Below are positions 58,576-64,000 of a DNA stretch of 64,000 nt, in pieces. The notes under the pieces were generated by a model that did no database searches, was not told where the DNA came from, and worked only from the letters and a program-made list of their open reading frames with translations. Source of the stretch: Bacillus pseudomycoides DSM 12442 (GTDB lineage Bacteria; Bacillota; Bacilli; Bacillales; Bacillaceae_G); NCBI RefSeq assembly GCF_000161455.1, contig NZ_CM000745.1, positions 4,153,145 to 4,217,144 on the forward strand. Reading direction: 5' to 3'. Made by a program: the position numbers and the translations under genes. How positions within the stretch are numbered: position 1 is the stretch's first letter; each line of letters opens with the position of its first letter.

Positions 58576-61149
58576 TTACGCTGATAATTCCTTGAGCGTA
58601 TCACTTAGTTTAAACTTTCTTAACTGGGATGAAGCAATCATTGCTGCACTTGTTCCGAGTATAACGCTCGCTGCAGCCAGTAATAGCACTTGATTATACG
58701 GAATTGTAATAACCGTTAATTCTAAACTTGATAAGACAATATAACTGAAAATCACTCCGCCTCCAATTCCTATGATTCCAGCTATCGCACCGAGTAATGT
58801 ACCTTCTAACCACACAATTCTTCGCATTTGCTTAGGGATAGCTCCTACGGCACGAATCATACTAATCTCAGCACGTCTTTCATGTAAGCTTGCCACAATC
58901 GCATTCATTAAGCCAATACCCGAAATAACAAAAATAATTACAACCAATAAACGAATGAGCATAACCATTTGAGATAACAATTGTTCTTGCTCTTTTAATA
59001 AATCGGTACTATTTATAACCTCTATATTATCTTTACCATTTGTTATCTTTGTTACTTTCTTCTTAATTGTTTCAAAAGGTACCTTAGAGTCTGTCATAAT
59101 TTGAATCGATTCATATCCTTTTACATGAAACATATTTCGCGCCCATTGTTCATTTACGAAGACGTAAGTACTTTGCATTCTCAAGTTTTTCTCGATAATA
59201 GAAACGACTTTAATAGACTGTTTTTGCTTCCCTTTCCCTTGCACTTCAATCGTATCATGTAGCTTAATCCCTAAATTTTTTGCTGTTTCTTTTGTAATTA
59301 CTCCTTCTCCATCTTTTAATGGAGTACTCAAGTTTTGACCAGAAATAACTTTCATCTTGGTCACCTTTTGAAACGCTGTAATATCAGTACCCACAACTTC
59401 CATCGCATCATAATTATATTTATTTTTCTTCATAAATTCGTACCATTCTTGATTTGCTTCTTTAAAGTCATAATTTACAAGTTTAGATGTGGAATCAGAG
59501 GCAGCTCCGACAATTTCTTTTACCCCTTCAACGTCTTGTATCTTTCCTAGCCAATTAAATGGGATATTTTCAATTCCTTGTGACTCCATTGGAACACGAA
59601 TGACTAAATCTGCTGGTAAATTCTTTTGTAATCCTTGCTTCATTCCTTCGTACATCGCATTCACATACATCGTTCCAACTAGCGATAACATAAATCCAAA
59701 TGCTAGAATTGCGACTGAAACAGCTGCCTTTTTACGATAACGAATGACATTTCGGCTACTAATTGTTGTCTCAATGCGAAATATCGTTTGAAATGGTTTA
59801 GCGATAACTGACGTAATCACACGAATCAACAATGGGATTGTAAACAATAAACCAATTGCAAATAAAATTGCTCCAATCGCACTTAGATTAAAGCCAATAT
59901 ATTTTTCAACAACTGTTCCACTTAAACCAATTACGATACCTGCCATTAAAACAATAAGACTGAAGATACTCCATTTCCGTTCTTTCTTTTGATTGCTCGG
60001 AAGTCCTGGTCTTAAAGCTTGAACTGGTGGTATTTTTCTTACCATAAATGCCGGTATGGCTGCACCTATTACAGACATGACAATCCCTAGTAAAAATGTA
60101 ATGAATAAAATCTCAAATGAAATAGAAAATGATTCTTGCCCTGTACTTTCTACATTCACCCACTTGTTAATAAAAGAAGCTGCGAGCTGATGTGTGCTAG
60201 CACCAAGTACAACTCCTACTAACGAACCAATCGTTCCAATACATAATGCTTCTAATAAAACAACGAAAATGACTTGATTTGGATTACTACCAATCGCACG
60301 TAATAAAGCCCATTGTTTAAAGCGACTTCTTACAGATAAGAAGAAGCTTCCCATAATCAAAAGCGCTACAACAAATAAAGCAATTCCGCCTAAACTAAAG
60401 ACTAATGGCTTCATCACATTTAATCTTTCTAATGCTTTATCTACATATGTACGCTGATCTATTTTAATATTTTCAAGTTTCTCATTCGCATCACTAGCGA
60501 TCATTCTTTTTATATTCGCATCAGATGTTTTCACTTGAACAAGGTTAAATTGACCTTGTAAGTTTAATTCCTTTTGCATCCAAGCAATCGGAAAATACGC
60601 ACTATGTCCCATTGCTGCCATCAATGGTGGATTCAAAATCCCTACAACTCTCACATTTTTTTCACCATGCGGTGGAAAAGGCAGACGAATCATATCTCCT
60701 ACTTTTATATTTTCTCGATCTGTATACCCTTTCGTAAGTGCTACTTCCGCCCCTTCTTTCGGATATCGCCCTTCTGTAATTTTATAAGAACGCATATCGG
60801 GAGAATCTTGTTCCACGCCCCAATACGATGGTTTGCCAGAAAGCTCTTTATAATTTGGTAACGGATAAGGGATAAGTACTTTTGATATTTTTTCCGCACT
60901 TTCAAGACCGTTCAGTTCTTTTAATTTTTTATCTTTTAAATACACATCATTTTTAATATAACCAAGTTGCAAATCATAATCACCATAACGACTCACAACC
61001 TGCTCTTTAACACTTTGTTCTACAGACTGATTTCCTAGTAGTAACATTGTTGCTAACATAACGCCTAAAGCAGCCCCAAGAGCGATTAACATGTTCCTTA
61101 GCCAATTCTGTCTAATAGACTTGGCCGCATATTTAATTATCCAAGACAT
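58576..61149 (-). CDS. ABC transporter permease, MacB/FtsX type, duplicated
   Basis: 857 residues from ATG 61149 (17-base overlap with the ATPase stop). N-terminal helix (~18-38), a long extracytoplasmic MacB_PCD domain (~40-255), a first FtsX block of 3-4 helices (~260-380), then further helices (~400-455), a second extracytoplasmic domain (~505-735) with GEGVITKETAKNLGIKL, and a terminal FtsX block (~735-855) ending in AAMIASSQLRKFKLSDTLKELSA. This is the two-FtsX fusion arrangement of efflux/lipoprotein-export systems such as antimicrobial-peptide exporters. No two-component system is adjacent, unlike BceAB-type loci. Confidence 0.85.
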   Translation of the reverse strand: MSWIIKYAAKSIRQNWLRNMLIALGAALGVMLATMLLLGNQSVEQSVKEQVVSRYGDYDLQLGYIKNDVYLKDKKLKELNGLESAEKISKVLIPYPLPNYKELSGKPSYWGVEQDSPDMRSYKITEGRYPKEGAEVALTKGYTDRENIKVGDMIRLPFPPHGEKNVRVVGILNPPLMAAMGHSAYFPIAWMQKELNLQGQFNLVQVKTSDANIKRMIASDANEKLENIKIDQRTYVDKALERLNVMKPLVFSLGGIALFVVALLIMGSFFLSVRSRFKQWALLRAIGSNPNQVIFVVLLEALCIGTIGSLVGVVLGASTHQLAASFINKWVNVESTGQESFSISFEILFITFLLGIVMSVIGAAIPAFMVRKIPPVQALRPGLPSNQKKERKWSIFSLIVLMAGIVIGLSGTVVEKYIGFNLSAIGAILFAIGLLFTIPLLIRVITSVIAKPFQTIFRIETTISSRNVIRYRKKAAVSVAILAFGFMLSLVGTMYVNAMYEGMKQGLQKNLPADLVIRVPMESQGIENIPFNWLGKIQDVEGVKEIVGAASDSTSKLVNYDFKEANQEWYEFMKKNKYNYDAMEVVGTDITAFQKVTKMKVISGQNLSTPLKDGEGVITKETAKNLGIKLHDTIEVQGKGKQKQSIKVVSIIEKNLRMQSTYVFVNEQWARNMFHVKGYESIQIMTDSKVPFETIKKKVTKITNGKDNIEVINSTDLLKEQEQLLSQMVMLIRLLVVIIFVISGIGLMNAIVASLHERRAEISMIRAVGAIPKQMRRIVWLEGTLLGAIAGIIGIGGGVIFSYIVLSSLELTVITIPYNQVLLLAAASVILGTSAAMIASSQLRKFKLSDTLKELSA

Positions 61150-61921
61150 CGCTCTTATCACCTACCTTAAAGTGCCGATTCATAATCTCTTGAATGTGCG
61201 TAACTTGCTGCGGAATATGCCGGAATTTCCATCCTTTACTTTCGGCATGTTCATGAATTACTTCACCATCTAGTAAGAAAACAACTTTATCTGCATGAGC
61301 AGCTACAAACGGGTCATGCGTTACAACAACTGCCGTTTGCCCCAATTCATCACAAGCATTACGAAGAGCCGCAATGATATTTTTGCTATTTTCAGAATCC
61401 AACGCTCCTGTCGGTTCATCTGCTAATATAATAGCTGGTTCATTGGCAAATGCTCTCGCAATGGCAACCCTTTGCTGCTGGCCACCTGATAATTGCGATG
61501 GTAAGTGCTGTTCTTTCCCTTTTAAACCAACAAGCTCTAATAAACGCTTTGCCGCTGTTGTCGCCTTCTTCTGTGGGACATTATCTAACAGTAACGGTAA
61601 TCCCACATTTTCTTCCGCATTAAATACTGGTATTAAATTAAACTGCTGAAAAATAAAACCTATTTTATGCCTCCGAAACAACGCGAGTTCTTTTTCTTTT
61701 AATGATGAAATTTCAGTACCATCTACTCGAATGCTTCCCGTCGTCGGAATATCTAATCCTCCAAGCAACTGTAAAAGAGTGGTTTTCCCCGACCCACTCG
61801 CTCCCATAATACAAACGAAATCACCTTTTTGGATTTGGAGATTAATCCTCTTTAATATCTTTACCTTACTATCACCAATATCAAATGATTTTTCTACCCC
61901 TTCAATTTCAATGATATTCAT
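61133..61921 (-). CDS. ABC transporter ATPase, MacB/LolD-like
   Basis: 262 residues. Walker A GASGSGKTTLLQLLGGLD (~40), Q-loop FIFQQFNLIPVFNAEENVGLPL, signature LSGGQQQRVAIARAF (~143), Walker B AIILADEPTGALD (~162) and switch His VVVTHDP (~198). It has a C-terminal extension HIPQQVTHIQEIMNRHFKVGDKSD, not in most LolD/MacB-type ATPases. Its stop overlaps the permease start. Confidence 0.9.
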   Translation of the reverse strand: MNIIEIEGVEKSFDIGDSKVKILKRINLQIQKGDFVCIMGASGSGKTTLLQLLGGLDIPTTGSIRVDGTEISSLKEKELALFRRHKIGFIFQQFNLIPVFNAEENVGLPLLLDNVPQKKATTAAKRLLELVGLKGKEQHLPSQLSGGQQQRVAIARAFANEPAIILADEPTGALDSENSKNIIAALRNACDELGQTAVVVTHDPFVAAHADKVVFLLDGEVIHEHAESKGWKFRHIPQQVTHIQEIMNRHFKVGDKSDVLDN

Positions 61922-62086
61922 TTTTTATACCCCTTTTTTTCATTTAATTATCTTTATATTAAATATATATTCTGCTGCGAAACCAATCTTCCTATCACAC
62001 TGTACTTGTATTGTAATATAAATATATTTTGAAACACACTTCGCAAAATAGCACATCTCACATTTTCTAATAAGAATTTGAATTTC

Positions 62087-62122
62087 TTGATTTCCCCCTC
62101 GATTCGTAACCATAATAGTTAC
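62087..62122 (+). promoter_or_regulatory. Promoter with inverted repeat ahead of the NAD(P)H oxidoreductase
   Basis: TTGATT (62087-62092), 18-base spacer, CATAAT (62111-62116), overlapped by GTAAC-N7-GTTAC (62106-62122). A repressor of HxlR/MarR type binding here would block transcription; the regulator is not in the window. Confidence 0.45.
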
Positions 62123-62180
62123 AATAATATTTTCTTTTTAAGAAAAACTATCAACATATCCACAAATAGGAGGAATAAAC

Positions 62181-62765
62181 ATGAAACATCTAATCGTTTA
62201 TGCACACCCAAATCCACAAAGCTTCAATCATGCGATTTTAGAAACAGTAAAAAGTGAACTTGAAGAAAAAGGTCATGAAGTACGTGTTCGCGATTTATAT
62301 GAACTAAATTTCAATCCAGTATTAGCAGCTTCTGATTTTGTTTCCTTTTCTCAAGGAAATACACCAGCTGATATTAAAGAAGAACAAGAACATATCACTT
62401 GGGCTGATAACATCACATTTATTTATCCAGTGTGGTGGGCAGGTCTTCCAGCAATCTTAAAAGGATATGTTGATCGTGTATTTAGCCACAGCTTTGCGTA
62501 CGCTTATGGTGAAAATGGAATTGAAAAGTTACTAAGCAGTAAAAAAGGATTGCTACTATCCACAATGGGAAATACAAAAGAAGCTTATACAGCAAGCGGT
62601 ATGTTTGATGCAATGAAGAAAACAACTGATGCTGGAATCTTTGAATTTACAGGAATTGAAACGTTAGAGCACACATTCTATACGAGTGTCCCTTCTGTGG
62701 ATGACGGCGCGAGAAAACAATATCTTGAAGAAGTAAAAGAAGTAGTGAATCGTTTATTAGGGTAA
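62181..62765 (+). CDS. Flavodoxin-like NAD(P)H oxidoreductase (quinone reductase type)
   Basis: 194 residues. Flavodoxin_2 (KefF/MdaB-like) fold: KHLIVYAHPNPQSFNHAILETV at the N-terminus with the FMN/FAD loop SFNHAI, FIYPVWWAGLPAILKGYVDRVF near 88 and LLLSTMGNTKEAYTASGM. Reduces quinones, nitro or azo compounds with NAD(P)H. AGGAGG precedes the ATG. Upstream is a repeat GTAAC/GTTAC overlapping the promoter. Confidence 0.9.
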   Translation: MKHLIVYAHPNPQSFNHAILETVKSELEEKGHEVRVRDLYELNFNPVLAASDFVSFSQGNTPADIKEEQEHITWADNITFIYPVWWAGLPAILKGYVDRVFSHSFAYAYGENGIEKLLSSKKGLLLSTMGNTKEAYTASGMFDAMKKTTDAGIFEFTGIETLEHTFYTSVPSVDDGARKQYLEEVKEVVNRLLG

Positions 62766-62893
62766 GATGAAACTTCCATCAGTGAGGTTAACGCAGAGTG
62801 ACATGCTGATTTAATTTTCTCAATAACGGATATGACTAAACATGGTAAAATAGTAAATAGGATAGGAGTCCTAATACATATGTGGTTTTCAAG

Positions 62894-62927
62894 TCAAAAA
62901 AAGACACTCGAAAGGGTGTCTTTTTAA
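62894..62927. terminator. Terminator of the 28-residue membrane peptide gene
   Basis: AAAAAGACAC / GTGTCTTTTT; strong in both directions. Confidence 0.8.
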
Positions 62928-63010
62928 CATCCGCATATAGCTAGTACAAACAAAACGAATAGAATAATTACTATGGATATTCCAAAATTGAATGTAATCG
63001 TATGATCCAT
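62924..63010 (-). CDS. 28-residue YjcZ-type membrane peptide
   Basis: Peptide MDHTITFNFGISIVIILFVL then FVLAICGC: a short polar start, one transmembrane helix and a Cys-Gly-Cys end. GGGGAAGGG precedes the ATG by six bases. It resembles the very small YjcZ-type sporulation membrane proteins in size and layout, though their usual Gly/Tyr-rich N-terminus is absent. Directly followed by a strong terminator, which supports real expression. Confidence 0.6.
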   Translation of the reverse strand: MDHTITFNFGISIVIILFVLFVLAICGC

Positions 63011-63057
63011 ATCCCTTCCCCTTCTCGCAAATCCATTTATAAAAAATATTATTAAAG

Positions 63058-63086
63058 TAAAAAAGACACTCAAGTGAGTGTTTTTC
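63058..63086 (-). terminator. Second similar hairpin
   Basis: AAAACACTC-ACTT-GAGTGTCTTTT with a T-run on the minus strand. It ends some transcript upstream of the YjcZ-type gene, but no gene is recognisable at 63087-63230. Confidence 0.65.
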
Positions 63087-63231
63087 AGCAGCTAAATCCA
63101 CCTTCCCAGCAGCTGTATAATCCCTACTTTAGTAAGTGCTCAAAACAGTAAGCTGTGGATATTTTGACGGATTTACATTACTGTATGTTGATTAACGATG
63201 AGTGAGCAGGTCTTTTTCTATAATTTAAACA

Positions 63232-63303
63232 ATGAATGTAATTTTAATATACACTTACGCCCATCCCTACTTAAATCGAATTACAGCCTTCATTCAGCAA
63301 AAA
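63232..63303 (+). pseudogene. N-terminal fragment of a flavodoxin-like oxidoreductase
   Basis: MNVILIYTYAHPYLNRITAF resembles the start of the gene at 62181 (KHLIVYAHPNPQSFN). The frame then runs into the terminator of yutF and its antisense, so only the first ~24 codons are homologous. Confidence 0.4.
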
Positions 63304-63332
63304 ACAGGCAATCTAAAAGATTGCCTGTTCAC
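63301..63332 (-). terminator. Terminator of yutF
   Basis: AACAGGCAATC / GATTGCCTGTT with T-rich tail on the minus strand. Confidence 0.85.
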
Positions 63333-63334
63333 TA

Positions 63335-64000
63335 TTACATCTTCTCAATCCACTCTGTCAAGTTATGCACAACTTGTGTTGGCTGCACGTCATACTCTGT
63401 TAACTTCTCCACAGTTGTGACTCCAGTGTGGACAAGAAGTGTATGCATACCAGCATTTATCCCCGCTAAAATGTCAGTATCATAGTTATCCCCAACCATT
63501 AGCGCTTCTTCTTTCGCCATGCCAAGTACTTTTAGTGCTTGTTCCATAATAATGGATTCTGGTTTTCCGATAAAGATTGGCTCTACACCTGTTGATACTG
63601 TAACAACAGATGTTAAGGAACCGTTTCCAGGTAATAAACCACGCTCAGTTGGAATGGCAATATCTCCATTTGTTGAAATAAATGTCGCACCATTACGTAC
63701 TGCAAGACATGCTTTCGCTAGCTTTTCATATGTAATTTCGCGATCTAATCCAACAACGACAAAGTCAGGATTTTCATCCACAAGCTTGAATCCTTTTTCT
63801 ACAAGTGCGTCATGTAATCCTTCTTCACCAATCATATACACAGACGCATCTTGTTTACGCTCATAAATAAAGTTTGCTGTTGCCATGCTTGTTGTAAATA
63901 CTTGCTCTGGTTTAGCTGGAATATCGAAACGAACAAGCTTTTCTGCCACTTGCTCTGGTTTACGCGTTGAGTTATTCGTTACAAACAAATAGGGAATGCC
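63335..64000 (-). CDS. yutF: NagD-type HAD phosphatase (YutF), 5' end outside the window
   Basis: Partial: 222 codons to the window edge, missing about 35 N-terminal residues of a ~256-residue protein. LFVTNNSTRKPEQVAEKL is motif II with the Asn/Ser; the first motif Asp lies beyond base 64000. GVEPIFIGKPESIIMEQAL holds the motif III Lys, MVGDNYDTDILAGINAGM holds motif IV Asp residues. Substrate may be a sugar phosphate or nucleotide (p-nitrophenyl phosphatase type). In B. subtilis yutF is next to yutG; here the Ter island separates them. Confidence 0.9.
   Translation of the reverse strand, partial: GIPYLFVTNNSTRKPEQVAEKLVRFDIPAKPEQVFTTSMATANFIYERKQDASVYMIGEEGLHDALVEKGFKLVDENPDFVVVGLDREITYEKLAKACLAVRNGATFISTNGDIAIPTERGLLPGNGSLTSVVTVSTGVEPIFIGKPESIIMEQALKVLGMAKEEALMVGDNYDTDILAGINAGMHTLLVHTGVTTVEKLTEYDVQPTQVVHNLTEWIEKM

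Noticed and set aside
58576..61921. BceAB-type bacitracin resistance locus
   Set aside because: No histidine kinase or response regulator lies next to it, and the permease has two large external domains with FtsX duplicates, unlike BceB.
62880..62928. 15-codon plus-strand frame (MWFSSQKKTLERVSF) after AGGAG
   Set aside because: It is formed by the terminator of the minus-strand peptide gene; its last codons are the hairpin arms. Coding is possible but unsupported.

Overview
The window is chromosomal DNA of a Bacillus cereus group bacterium (low G+C Firmicute). AGGAGG-type ribosome binding sites, frequent GTG/TTG starts, U-tailed intrinsic terminators and interspersed bcr-like repeats all fit. 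Gene order follows the B. subtilis yug/yui/yum/yut backbone: yugO-yugN-pgi-yuzA-yugI-alaT-alaR-yugF-yugE-patB-kapB-kapD, then pepA-yuiC-yuiB-yumB-yumC, then yutM-dapF-yutK(remnant)-yuzB-yutJ-yuzD-yutI-yutH-yutG-(yutF). At the far left, two tandem promoters of ribosomal RNA type point out of the window, so an rRNA operon probably begins just beyond base 1.

Region by region. 0.5-15 kb: MgtC-like protein, K+ channel, pgi, alanine transaminase and its Lrp-type regulator, PatB, a SodC-like lipoprotein lacking metal ligands, KapB and KapD without KinB, and an NhaD/ArsB-type transporter. 15-31 kb: AlkD, T-box-controlled glyS, BioY with a BirA-type operator on its ribosome binding site, gtaB and pgcA (with pgi, the route from fructose-6-P to UDP-glucose), the diadenylate cyclase CdaS, pepA, and the yui/yum genes including an NDH-2-like dehydrogenase and ferredoxin-NADP reductase. 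31-37 kb: accessory zone with a broken SDR gene, a GyrI-like protein under a perfect palindrome, an MFS exporter, and a decaying tandem array of secreted choline-binding-like repeat proteins and HTH genes. 37-48 kb: DUF523, a YxeA lipoprotein, an unlisted FbpB-like small protein, Fe-S assembly proteins (YutM, YutI), dapF, a truncated nucleoside transporter, YutJ, FetAB and YutH/PgpA.

48.5-63.3 kb is an island between yutG and yutF, which are neighbours in B. subtilis. It holds a SpoVS paralogue with a sigma-H-type promoter and a six-gene Ter operon: a TerD-TerA fusion, a CitE-like aldolase, a PRTase, a StiP/PELOTA protein, a HAD phosphatase and a VWA protein. This matches the Ter-linked module predicted to make a nucleoside-like metabolite. 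The operon ends in an HTH-TPR regulator of NprR/PlcR architecture, translationally coupled to the VWA gene and without a visible signal-peptide gene. A solo LuxR-type HTH with an unrecognised partner, a MacB/FtsX-type ABC transporter, an NAD(P)H oxidoreductase and a 28-residue membrane peptide complete the island.

At least four families of short interspersed repeats lie in the gaps. One has compensatory base changes in its stem. Another is a hairpin resembling an IS200/IS605 end that sits at the breakpoints of two genes.
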